Positions 16,913 to 24,395 of a stretch of 36,965 nucleotides of DNA are shown here, one piece after another. Position 1 is the first letter of the stretch. Each line of letters opens with the position of its first letter. Location of the stretch: the NCBI GenBank assembly GCA_002162815.1, contig MAAT01000029.1:1-36965 (forward strand), in the 5' to 3' direction. The notes below the pieces were generated by a model, which had not been told where the DNA came from, made no database searches, and saw nothing but the letters and a program-made list of their open reading frames with translations. This DNA is from Gammaproteobacteria bacterium 53_120_T64 (GTDB lineage: Bacteria > Pseudomonadota > Gammaproteobacteria > Pseudomonadales > Porticoccaceae). The translations under genes were made by a program, and so were the position numbers.

Positions 16913-17152
16913 CTAGACCAGCACACCGGCTGAGGCGAGCATTCGCATGGCTGCCTGGGTTATAGACGTACCATTGCCAAGTAGAATGACGGTGGTGTTG
17001 GCAATGGGGATGTTCCAATACTGTTTGTCGACCTTGCCTTCGGTGAGGTAGAGCACGCGGCCATCTTTTTGCATGACGCGGCAGCGCTCAAGGTAGTAGA
17101 TATTGGCGCGCTTTGAGTGGAATATGGCTTTCAGATTGGTCAATTGCTCCAT
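16913..17152 (-). pseudogene. cas1: Truncated type I-F cas1 (N-terminal 79 residues)
   Basis: The ORF encodes the N-terminal region of a type I-F Cas1 integrase. Recognisable stretches are LKAIFHSKRANIYYLERCRV, YWNIPIANTTVILLGNGTS and ITQAAMRMLASAGVLV. Intact I-F Cas1 has about 325 residues and continues GFCGGGG after this point; here a TAG follows directly. The catalytic metal-binding Glu, His and Asp residues of the C-terminal half are absent, so no spacer integration is possible. The start is intact, with AGGA about six bases before the ATG, so the break is at the 3' side, next to the SRAP gene. No I-F type repeat and no other cas gene is visible in the window. I identify it by memory of family motifs. 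Confidence 0.85.
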
Positions 17153-17497
17153 GCTTAATCCTGTTAATTCACAATTCTTTCAGCCATTGATTTTCGGAGG
17201 GAAGACAGATTCCCGATTGGGGATAGTAACGCCTATATCCCCGCAATACTGTTACACCCGCACCTCGATCAAAATAAACTGAGCGCAGTCATCTCATTTT
17301 TACTTCAGTAGCAGTAGCATCACCCCCCGCCCCATCATCACCTAGATGTACAACATAAGCGATAAACTCAGTTCAAAGAGATGTAGCAGAGTGGTGCAGG
17401 TAGAGCGGCATCCACCGAAGCCTAATAACGATGTAATACTTGCATCCCCTTCGCCATCGGTTAATATTTTGCCACCCTTGGCGCGACGGAGATAACA
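17153..17497. other. Intergenic region between cas1 stump and DUF4336 gene
   Basis: No gene is supported here. I looked for type I-F style CRISPR repeats and saw none. A perfect seven-pair hairpin, GGGGATA (17219-17225) with TATCCCC (17236-17242), is present without a T-run. The right end carries the GGAG ribosome site of the next gene. Upstream signals for the cas1 stump would also be here. Confidence 0.6.
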
Positions 17498-18190
17498 ATG
17501 AAAAAAGTTGGCGACGGTATTTGGGCTCACGAAGATTCGATGAGGCTGCCCGGCATGACGCTACGCTTGCGTATGACGGTGATTGAGCTGGCCGACGGCG
17601 GTCTGTGGGTGCATTCACCCACGGCGCACTCTCCGCAGTTGGCAGACGAAATTCACGATTTGGGCGCGGTGCAATATATCGTCGGCGCCAGTAATGGCCA
17701 TAATTTATGGCTAGCCCAGTGGCAGGCCGCCTACCCCGACGCAACGCTCTATGTTAGCGCGGCGATACCCAAAAAACTGAAGCTCAGCGACTATAAAATA
17801 CTGGACGACAGTACAGAAAATATCTGGGCAAGCGACTTAGACCATGAATATATGGCGGGCGTACCGCTGTTTAATGAATCGGTATTTTTACACCGCGCCA
17901 GTCAATCATTCATCGTCTCCGATCTGATACAAAACCATTCCGATGACAGAGCCAGCGGCCTATCGGGTCTCGCTGCCAAGTGCATTTACGAACCTATTGG
18001 CTTTAAGGATATCTGTGTGGCGCCACCCTTAAGAATGCGCTTTATGATTAAAGACAAAGAAAAATTTGCCACGTCCATTCAGCGTATACAAGACTGGGAC
18101 TTCAATAAAATTATCGTTAGCCACGGCGACATTATTGAAAAAAATGCCCAGCAGGTATTTTCCAATTTGTGCGAGCGTTTTTTTACATAG
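17498..18190 (+). CDS. DUF4336 (metallo-beta-lactamase-like fold) protein
   Basis: The 230-residue product matches DUF4336, a group with a degenerate metallo-beta-lactamase-like fold. It has MTVIELADGGLWVHSP near the N-terminus, GASNGHNLWLAQWQAAYPDATLY with one retained His, FIVSDLIQN in the middle, and IIVSHGDIIEKNA near the C-terminus. The classical HxHxDH motif is absent, so hydrolase activity is doubtful. GGAG lies about eight bases before the ATG. It stands alone between non-coding stretches, just outside the accessory island. No role is known to me. Confidence 0.8.
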   Translation: MKKVGDGIWAHEDSMRLPGMTLRLRMTVIELADGGLWVHSPTAHSPQLADEIHDLGAVQYIVGASNGHNLWLAQWQAAYPDATLYVSAAIPKKLKLSDYKILDDSTENIWASDLDHEYMAGVPLFNESVFLHRASQSFIVSDLIQNHSDDRASGLSGLAAKCIYEPIGFKDICVAPPLRMRFMIKDKEKFATSIQRIQDWDFNKIIVSHGDIIEKNAQQVFSNLCERFFT

Positions 18191-18566
18191 CCCCCGGCAA
18201 GCCTTCGTGTGAAACAATGCACCAAGACTTTGGTCTATCACCTAGGCTTACAACATAACCACGCCACTGGCCGGTGAACCCTACCGCCAACAACCATTAG
18301 CCCTCTAATCTCAGATTAAAGCATCAGCCTAACCGGACATCAGCAATGCTGATGTTTAGCGTGCTCAAGGCGGTTAAAAAACCGTGTGGACATTCACCTT
18401 AATAAATCTTACTCTTCGCCAATTACAGGCACATAGGGAGCGTGGCTGGCGCCAACAGGATTCAACGGGGAGCAAGCACCGTGCATGTAGTGATTGATGC
18501 CATCGCTCAATTGATGCCATTGTTCAATAACGGCCTCGTCAGTTTCAACATTATAAGGATATAACG
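18191..18566. other. Long intergenic region with a hairpin and a probable gene fragment
   Basis: No intact gene is visible over about 375 bases. A perfect inverted repeat of nine bases, ACATCAGCA and TGCTGATGT around one base, lies at 18337-18355. A short CGGTT/AACCG hairpin lies at 18371-18384. The right half carries a minus-strand coding remnant, listed separately. The START-domain gene's ribosome site (AAGGAT) is at the right end. Confidence 0.6.
18409..18553 (-). pseudogene. Probable C-terminal fragment of an unknown gene
   Basis: One minus-strand frame reads like real protein: it starts around YNVETDEAVIEQWHQ, continues LSDGINHYMHGACSPL and ends VGASHAPYVPVIGEE before TAA at 18409. The frame closes upstream at a TGA inside the START-domain gene, and no ATG or GTG begins it. 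The codon choice (ending mostly in C or T) looks coding. It is probably the 3' remnant of a gene whose front was lost where the START-domain gene now begins. I do not recognise the family. Confidence 0.4.
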
Positions 18567-19202
18567 TTGCTGAAAAACAAACGCTTTCACATCATTGTTT
18601 TACTGCTCGCTGTTTTCATCACCCAACAAGATAGCGCTCAAGCAGCCGTGCCATGGGCGCTGAAAAAGAATGAAGATGGCATTAAAGTACACACACGCCT
18701 TTTAGCAGAAGGTGGCGCTGTGGAATTCAAGGCAACGACAAATCTGCAAATGCCTGCAGAGTACATAATGGCCATTCTCACCCATACAAAACAGCTACCC
18801 CACTGGCAAGCACACCTGCAAAAGTCGAAAGTACTCAGCAGAGAAAGTGCCTTACATTGGCATGAATACAGTGTGCTCAATGTACCCTGGCCCCTAGAAG
18901 GCAGAGACCTTGTGCTGTCAAAGAAAATTGTAAAAGGCGATGGCGTGTCAAACAGCTTGTTTTTATATATGCGCAGCGTACCCGCCAAATACCCACAACA
19001 AAACAATCTCATTAGAATTAATCAAGCCAGAGGTTTCTGGGAGCTAGCCCCACAAGATAATGGTGAGATACGGATCACCTATCAATTTCATATCGACCCC
19101 GAGCTACAGCTGCCCACCTGGCTATTAAATATGTTTACCGTAGAGGGTCCTTACAGGGCATTGAAACACCTACGCGAACAGGATGCCCAAGCCCGTCTTT
19201 AA
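18567..19202 (+). CDS. Exported START/SRPBCC-fold lipid-binding-like protein
   Basis: The 211-residue product begins with a signal peptide (FHIIVLLLAVFITQQDSAQA, cleavage probably after AQA). A START-type domain follows: WALKKNEDGIKVHTRLL, LTHTKQLPHWQAH, WPLEGRDLVLSKKIV and GFWELAPQDNGEIRITYQFH are typical. Bacterial START proteins of this type bind hydrophobic ligands or lipids, here probably in the periplasm. The start is TTG at 18567, supported by AAGGAT about seven bases upstream. It ends convergently against the RTX gene, with a strong inverted repeat between them. Confidence 0.85.
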   Translation: MLKNKRFHIIVLLLAVFITQQDSAQAAVPWALKKNEDGIKVHTRLLAEGGAVEFKATTNLQMPAEYIMAILTHTKQLPHWQAHLQKSKVLSRESALHWHEYSVLNVPWPLEGRDLVLSKKIVKGDGVSNSLFLYMRSVPAKYPQQNNLIRINQARGFWELAPQDNGEIRITYQFHIDPELQLPTWLLNMFTVEGPYRALKHLREQDAQARL

Positions 19203-19278
19203 CAGTGAGCTCCACGCCGCTGGATAGCCTCTCACTAACTACCGAGTTAACGCTTGAGCGAAGCCACAACCATGACAG

Positions 19279-19311
19279 TTTAAACAAAGCCTGCAATCGG
19301 CCTTGTTTAAA
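19279..19311. terminator. Bidirectional terminator-like inverted repeat between convergent genes
   Basis: TTTAAACAAAGCC (19279-19291) and GGCCTTGTTTAAA (19299-19311) form a 13-pair stem with one mismatch and a seven-base loop. It lies between two converging genes. The AT-rich stem base supplies T-rich ends in both directions, but there is no long separate T-run. Confidence 0.6.
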
Positions 19312-19403
19312 TCCTCCCTGGGTAGCGTAGTGTGTTGCGCAATGAAACCGATGCCATTGACATGGGTTCCATTGCGTAGGGCAGATCAAGGCAACAGTGA
19401 ACG

Positions 19404-21584
19404 CTAAATAACGCTTAGGTTACCGCCACCGATCAAGTCATTAATAATCGCGACGTCACTAAGGCCAGATACCAAGGCACTCTGCCCCGTCAAGACAATG
19501 GTCTGCTCAATAGCCGAGCCATCGCCCTGAATATCTATCGCAAGGATTGCATCTGCACCCGAAACCGAGAAGTTAAGGTAAGCATCAAGCGTCGTGCCAT
19601 CTTCGCTAGCGATATCGCTATCAGCAAGTAGGCGCTGAAGGCTCAACACGTCACCTTCAGCGACGCTAAAGTCCCGAACCGTATCGGTGCCGGTATCGCC
19701 AGCAATAAAGACAAAGCTATCGCTCCCTTCACCACCTTCCAGAATGTCATCGCCACTGCCGCCGCTCAGGTAATCGGTGGCAGCCGCTCCGGTCAGGTTA
19801 TCATTGCCCGTGCCGCCATAGAGCGCGGCGTAAAGCCCTGCATCTTCCTGCCCCGATAAGCCAGAGACATCAATACTGTCATTACCTGAGCCGCCACTAA
19901 AATATGTTAGCAATTCAACACTACTAATCGCTAAAGCCACTCCGCCAATACTGCCCTGCAACTCACCATTGGCGTTAGCACTTAAAACAATATCTTCTGT
20001 TGTGTTGCCAGCAGATAAAGAAGCGCGATCAACACCGCCACCACCGTCGAGATAATCGTCCGCACCCAGATCTTCAAGGTGGAAAATGTCATTAGAAGCC
20101 CCGCCCGTCAGACTATCATTGCCAGTTCCTCCGCTTAACCTCGTAGATTCCTGCCCCGATAAGCCAGAGACATCAACGCTGTCATTCCCTGCGCCACCAC
20201 CAAAGTAAGTCAGCGCTTCAATGCTGTTAATATTCAGCGCCACGCCACCGATCGTGCCGGCAAGGTTGCCATCGCTATCGGCAGCCAGCACAATGTTTTC
20301 AGTGGTGTTGCTATCGGACAATCTAGCGTGATCTATGCCCCCACCACCATCGATGTAGTCGGCAGCACTCAGGTCCTGGAGGTAGAAGGAGTCACTATAA
20401 TCCCCCCCCGTCAGGCTATCATTGCCAGTGCCGGCGCTGAGACTGCTACCTTGTTGGGCAACGAGGCCAGAGACATCGACCCTGTCATCACCTGAGCCGC
20501 CAGAAAAGACACTCAACCACTCTATATCGTTAATGTTCAGAGTGGCACCACCGATACTGCCGGCAAGCTTCCCGTCGCTATCGGCACCCAACGCGATGTC
20601 TTCTGTTGTCTGGACGTTGGACAATTTAGCCCGATCAATACCGGCACCACCATCGAGATAATCAGCCGTACTTAGGTCATAGACGATGAGGAAGTCATCA
20701 CCATCGCCCCCTTCAAGCCGGTCATCACCGTAATAACCGGCAAGGGTGTCATTCCCTGCCAGGCCAATAAGATGAGAATCAAGCGGATTGAAGTAATCAT
20801 AGCCGCCCAGATAGTCGTCGCCGTCGGTACCTAGCTGTGGCGCGGGGTTATCGGTGGCGCCGGTGATGGTTAGGGTCAAGGTACTGCTATCAAGCCCGCC
20901 GTTGTTGTCGACCACCTCATAGCTAATAACGACTTCGGCCTGCTCGCCGACAGCCAGGTAGTCGTAGTCGCTACCCGGGTTCCATTGAATTTGATTATCG
21001 ATTACCGAGACAGTGCCTATTCCTGGGCCTGATACGGCCGGCTCTTTGCTGCTCGCAATACTTAAGGTGTTGAGAAGTGTCAGCGCATCACTTTCAAAGT
21101 CCCAATCATTGGCAGCGACATCAAAGAACTGAACGGTGTTTTCATCTATAGATGCAGTGTCTTCAATAGCCAGCGGCCCATTATTGCTGCCGTCGAGAAA
21201 AATACTGGTATTGCTAAAGTTGGCTTGCTCAACATTGCTGACTTGGTCTGTTTCGCCTGTTGCTGTATTCGTAATAGTCCACGCACTGCCTGACTGCGTA
21301 CTATTCACCCCTGTAAAGGTATAGTCTCTGACATCGTAGGCGGCATATTCAAGCGTATCGTAGCCAGTACCACCATCAATGAAATCGTCGCCCGCACCAC
21401 CATCCAGCAGGTCATTACCCCTGCCACCCTCAAGCCTATCAGCACCAGCGTCACCATAAAGACTGTCATTACCACCTTTGCCTTTGAGGTACTCATCTTC
21501 GCTAGAACCGACGAGCGTATTGTCACTGTGATCACCAAAAATTCTTAGCGAGTGTATCGAATTGCTATTTTCCTTATTGGCCAT
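19404..21584 (-). CDS. RTX-type calcium-binding protein, type I secretion substrate
   Basis: The 726-residue product has no classical signal peptide. Nonapeptide RTX repeats occur near 33-75 (GGNDSLYGDAGADRLEGG, GNDLLDGGAGDDFIDGG) and again further on. A cadherin/VCBS-like domain spans about 140-246 (IDENTVQFFDVAANDWD, ISYEVVDNNGGLDSSTLTL). Residues about 290-590 are three homologous copies of roughly 100 residues, each with DYLDGGGGxDxAxLS, IGGVALNI and GNDSxDVSGL. The C-terminus (about 600-726, DSFVFIAGDTGTDTVRDFS, VAEGDVLSLQRLL) is the type I secretion target region of the VCA0849 kind. Such proteins are exported and act as surface or matrix proteins; no enzymatic domain is seen. No HlyB/HlyD/TolC-type genes are in the window. 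AAGGA lies ten bases before the ATG. Confidence 0.9.
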   Translation of the reverse strand: MANKENSNSIHSLRIFGDHSDNTLVGSSEDEYLKGKGGNDSLYGDAGADRLEGGRGNDLLDGGAGDDFIDGGTGYDTLEYAAYDVRDYTFTGVNSTQSGSAWTITNTATGETDQVSNVEQANFSNTSIFLDGSNNGPLAIEDTASIDENTVQFFDVAANDWDFESDALTLLNTLSIASSKEPAVSGPGIGTVSVIDNQIQWNPGSDYDYLAVGEQAEVVISYEVVDNNGGLDSSTLTLTITGATDNPAPQLGTDGDDYLGGYDYFNPLDSHLIGLAGNDTLAGYYGDDRLEGGDGDDFLIVYDLSTADYLDGGAGIDRAKLSNVQTTEDIALGADSDGKLAGSIGGATLNINDIEWLSVFSGGSGDDRVDVSGLVAQQGSSLSAGTGNDSLTGGDYSDSFYLQDLSAADYIDGGGGIDHARLSDSNTTENIVLAADSDGNLAGTIGGVALNINSIEALTYFGGGAGNDSVDVSGLSGQESTRLSGGTGNDSLTGGASNDIFHLEDLGADDYLDGGGGVDRASLSAGNTTEDIVLSANANGELQGSIGGVALAISSVELLTYFSGGSGNDSIDVSGLSGQEDAGLYAALYGGTGNDNLTGAAATDYLSGGSGDDILEGGEGSDSFVFIAGDTGTDTVRDFSVAEGDVLSLQRLLADSDIASEDGTTLDAYLNFSVSGADAILAIDIQGDGSAIEQTIVLTGQSALVSGLSDVAIINDLIGGGNLSVI

Positions 21585-21606
21585 AAACTATTCGTCCTTA
21601 AAATTA

Positions 21607-21663
21607 TTAAAATAACGTTGATATAAGAAGTGCTGTACACACTATTGCTAATTTATTTTTCAT
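21607..21663 (-). CDS. 18-residue signal-peptide-like ORF upstream of the RTX gene
   Basis: An ATG preceded by AGGGGA at about seven bases encodes MKNKLAIVCTALLISTLF and then TAA. The stop is 22 bases before the RTX start. The sequence looks like the front of an exported protein or lipoprotein cut short. It could be a leader peptide coupling translation into the RTX gene, a remnant of a lost gene, or a short hydrophobic peptide. Its ribosome site is better than that of the RTX gene. Confidence 0.45.
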   Translation of the reverse strand: MKNKLAIVCTALLISTLF

Positions 21664-22070
21664 GACAAATTCCCCTAAGATTAGATTAATAGGCCATTGT
21701 TTCTATCCATGAATACCTGACTCATCTAAAGTTATCGAACTCGTCACGAGAATAAGGGTTGAGCGCTAACCTATGTCTCCTCTAAAAATAAACATCCTTT
21801 AAACGAAGTGTTAGTTCAAGGCTGGATAGAACCTTATTCTTACAAACCCAAACCCGAATACGCTCAGGCTAATATATAATGTGACGCACGTCTAACTTTA
21901 AGGCTATAAAAAGACAAGCGGTAAGAATAAAGACTTATATGGCTTGCATGCCGATGTCCATCTCCCCAATTTCAACTTTAAAATCGGCTTTTATGCTCCA
22001 GATTCATTTATTGCCTGCGACTCAGCAGGCATGGCAGTATCTCCCCACACAAAATTATCAGGAGATATCA
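21664..22070. other. AT-rich intergenic region upstream of the RTX and VOC genes
   Basis: The region lies between the short ORF and the VOC gene and must hold divergent promoters. A perfect TATAAT occurs on the plus strand at 21875-21880, but no convincing -35 lies 16-18 bases before it. An in-frame extension of the VOC ORF begins at 21939, but its residues do not look like protein sequence of this family. Confidence 0.5.
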
Positions 22071-22475
22071 GTGCCTATCAAAATCACTAAAGACTCTATC
22101 GATCTCGGCCTAATCACCAAGGATGCCGCCGCCCTCGTGACTTTTTACCGGGACACCCTTGGCTTAGAGCAAGAAGGCGAAATGCAAATGCCCGGCGGCG
22201 GACACATGACACGGCTGAAATGTGGCACCACCACCTTGAAGATTGTCGTCAATGGCAAGGAGCCGAAAGCCGAGGCTCCTCCCGGTGGTATTCGTGGTGC
22301 CACGGGGTTTCGCTACTTCACTATTTCGGTGAGTAATTTGGCGCAGGTAACGGAGGAGTGTCAGACGGCGGGCTATAAGGTGCCGGTACCGCCCACGGAG
22401 ATAAGACCGGGGGTTTCTATCTCAATGATTGAAGACCCCGATGGCAATTGGGTGGAGTTGTTGCAAGCGAGTTAG
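22071..22475 (+). CDS. VOC-superfamily (glyoxalase-fold) protein
   Basis: The 134-residue product is a single vicinal oxygen chelate domain. It has LGLITKDAAALVTFYRDTLG, then HMTRLKCGTTTLKIV, GFRYFTISVSNL and the terminal ISMIEDPDGNWVELLQ, where the Glu of VELL is the usual metal ligand. VOC members include glyoxalases, extradiol dioxygenases and resistance proteins, so the reaction is not predictable. The GTG at 22071 was chosen because AGGAGA lies five bases upstream and the domain begins at once; the longer ORF from 21939 is probably spurious. It faces the minus-strand sulfotransferase gene convergently. Confidence 0.85.
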   Translation: MPIKITKDSIDLGLITKDAAALVTFYRDTLGLEQEGEMQMPGGGHMTRLKCGTTTLKIVVNGKEPKAEAPPGGIRGATGFRYFTISVSNLAQVTEECQTAGYKVPVPPTEIRPGVSISMIEDPDGNWVELLQAS

Positions 22476-22503
22476 AGGGCCTTTCACAAGACCCTATACG
22501 CGA

Positions 22504-23427
22504 CTAACCGAGCCGGCCACTTTCCAACCATGAGGCTAGCTCGGGTTCAATTTTATCGTCCATCACCTGCCGGTACAGGGCCAGTTCTTCTTCACCAAGA
22601 ATATCCCGCCACTGGCCACTTTCACCCTTATTAAAAAACTGATTAGGGTCTTTCCAGATACCATCGCCCACTTGCGGCGCCAGCTTGTCGGCTTTGCTCT
22701 TCATATTGGCGAAGGTGGCAGCAGCAACCAGTTCAGGCCACAGCCCAGCGGCCACATCAATTTGCAAAAATTTTGCGATGCGCCTCATCTCACCGTCAAG
22801 ATCCGCTTTCAGGTCGCTATAGTGAAGCATGAAGATATTAGGCAGGTCGCGGTATTGCCAAAAGCTATTGACCTGGTACAGCACGTCGGTATGAAACTCA
22901 TGGCCGGGAGCCTCGCTAAAGCTTGAAGCCATCCAACGACGAAACCACTGACACGGATCTTGCAGCGGTGGCTGGGGTGGCTGCCATTCTTTGCTGGCAT
23001 GTTTTTGTAGGGTTTCGAGCGCCTCGGGGCGCATATTTTCGACATGGTTTTTTAACGATAAAAAGGCATCACGTGGGTCGCGGCCAACACACAGGTACTT
23101 TGTTTGCGGGTTGTAATTGAGGCCGTCGAGGGGTGTATGCGTTTTAATAAAGCGCCGGTGTGGCTGCTGCTCTAATTGCGTTAAGACTTGTGCACTCGAG
23201 GTGGTTAAGACATCGACCCAGGGTGAACACTCGGTAAGCGGCTTGTCGAATTCGGTTTTTTGGAAAATCAACAGGGCACAAATCATTTGCGTCCAGGTGG
23301 TGCCGCATTTAGCCGGAGTGGCAATAATGATGTCATCTTGGCGCGGCTGGAAATCATCCCAGCGGCCACTTTCCATCACAAACTCATTATAGACGCGGGT
23401 CTTCTGTGGCCATTGCTGATCGTTCAT
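22504..23427 (-). CDS. Sulfotransferase (cytosolic SULT-like)
   Basis: The product transfers sulfate from PAPS to an unknown acceptor, probably an alcohol or phenol. The 307 residues contain the 5'-phosphosulfate loop TPAKCGTTWTQ (about 37-47), then FIKTHTPLDGL with the catalytic His near 97, and the 3'-phosphate motif CVGRDPRDAFLSLKN (about 113-127). The C-terminal FFNKGESGQWRDILG (KxGxxGxW type) is also in place. No signal peptide or membrane segment is seen, so it acts in the cytosol. All motifs look intact. The neighbouring universal stress protein and SulP genes share the strand, but the 58-base gap does not prove an operon. A sulfate link to the SulP transporter is speculative. Confidence 0.9.
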   Translation of the reverse strand: MNDQQWPQKTRVYNEFVMESGRWDDFQPRQDDIIIATPAKCGTTWTQMICALLIFQKTEFDKPLTECSPWVDVLTTSSAQVLTQLEQQPHRRFIKTHTPLDGLNYNPQTKYLCVGRDPRDAFLSLKNHVENMRPEALETLQKHASKEWQPPQPPLQDPCQWFRRWMASSFSEAPGHEFHTDVLYQVNSFWQYRDLPNIFMLHYSDLKADLDGEMRRIAKFLQIDVAAGLWPELVAAATFANMKSKADKLAPQVGDGIWKDPNQFFNKGESGQWRDILGEEELALYRQVMDDKIEPELASWLESGRLG

Positions 23428-23485
23428 CTTTGATTTCCACGCTCATTATTATTTTTGTTTGTCGCTAACTGACACCATAAACAGG

Positions 23486-24334
23486 CTAACGCAGTAGTAA
23501 ATGCGGCACGCTGGCATTGCGGATCATGTTATTGGTGGTGCTGCCGACAAAGAATTCGCGCAAACGGGAGTGGCCGTAGGCACCCATCACCACCATATCG
23601 ACGCCGTGTTCTTGCTGATACTGGTGCAGGGCTGGCTCTATTTCGCCGTCGAGCACCGCGCACTGTATATCGTGGCCGGCATCGCGGATGGTTTTTTCCG
23701 CCCACGCCAGGTCTTTACTCAAAGTTTGTCGGTCTTTACTGACCGTCACTAAATGCCCTTTTACGCCGCGAAACAGCGGGCTCGCGGCAAATAATTCGAC
23801 ACCCTTGCGAGTCGTCTCGCTACTGTCGAAAGCCAGCATTACCACCTGAGGCGCCTTGAATTCGCCCTCGGCAATCAGAATCGGGCGGTGCAGAGCCCGC
23901 ACCAATTGCTCAACATGATCACCGGCATGGCGGGCATCACTGTCGCTCGCACTGGGTTTACCTATCACTAGAAGCTGACTATCTTCCTCCAATTCGGCCA
24001 GGCTCTGCAGTAAATAGCCATGGCGCTGGCGCAGTACAGGGTCGGCCACCCCAGCGCTGACCGCGCGCTGTCTGGCGGCCTGCAGTATCAGCTCACCCTG
24101 CTCTAGAGCCAGCTTGTTGCGCCGTGTATCGAGTTCAGCCAGATCGCTGAGCAGATGTTTTCGAGCATTGAGACCGAGTTTGCCACTAAGGTCGCTCGCC
24201 ACCGGGTAGCACGCTTGATCGAGCACATGCAGCAGGGTCAGTGGTGCCGCCAGGCGCTCTGCTGCCCAGGCCGCATAGTCACAAACAGAGGCGGCCGCAT
24301 TTGACGCATCGATACAGGCAATTACCTTAGTCAT
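23486..24334 (-). CDS. Tandem universal stress protein (UspE-like)
   Basis: The 282-residue product contains two UspA domains. The first starts MTKVIACIDASNAAASVCDYA; the second runs from about 160 (APQVVMLAFDSSETTRKGVELF). It ends with the ATP-binding signature GAYGHSRLREFFVGSTTNNMI. The first domain lacks a clean copy of this signature (VIGKPSASDSDARHAG), as is usual in tandem forms where one domain keeps nucleotide binding. These cytosolic proteins modulate stress survival. It lies about 60 bases downstream of sulP on the same strand. SulP-Usp pairs are common and suggest a shared transcript. Confidence 0.92.
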   Translation of the reverse strand: MTKVIACIDASNAAASVCDYAAWAAERLAAPLTLLHVLDQACYPVASDLSGKLGLNARKHLLSDLAELDTRRNKLALEQGELILQAARQRAVSAGVADPVLRQRHGYLLQSLAELEEDSQLLVIGKPSASDSDARHAGDHVEQLVRALHRPILIAEGEFKAPQVVMLAFDSSETTRKGVELFAASPLFRGVKGHLVTVSKDRQTLSKDLAWAEKTIRDAGHDIQCAVLDGEIEPALHQYQQEHGVDMVVMGAYGHSRLREFFVGSTTNNMIRNASVPHLLLR

Positions 24335-24395
24335 TTTTTTTCCTTGTCGTGTTACAGGGGACGATTACTCGCTTATATCAAGCCTTAGATGAGCC

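Noticed and set aside
17153..17497. Possible CRISPR array next to the cas1 stump
   Set aside because: No repeated 28-base unit with equal spacers is present, and none resembles the type I-F repeat.
9114..18190. Integrase and attachment sites of a genomic island
   Set aside because: No integrase ORF and no visible second copy of the tRNA 3' end, so no boundary was annotated.
21875..21880. TATAAT on the plus strand upstream of the VOC gene
   Set aside because: No -35 box at 16-18 bases; in AT-rich DNA this occurs by chance.
21939..22070. N-terminal extension of the VOC protein
   Set aside because: Ribosome site and family alignment support the GTG at 22071; the extension does not look like VOC sequence.
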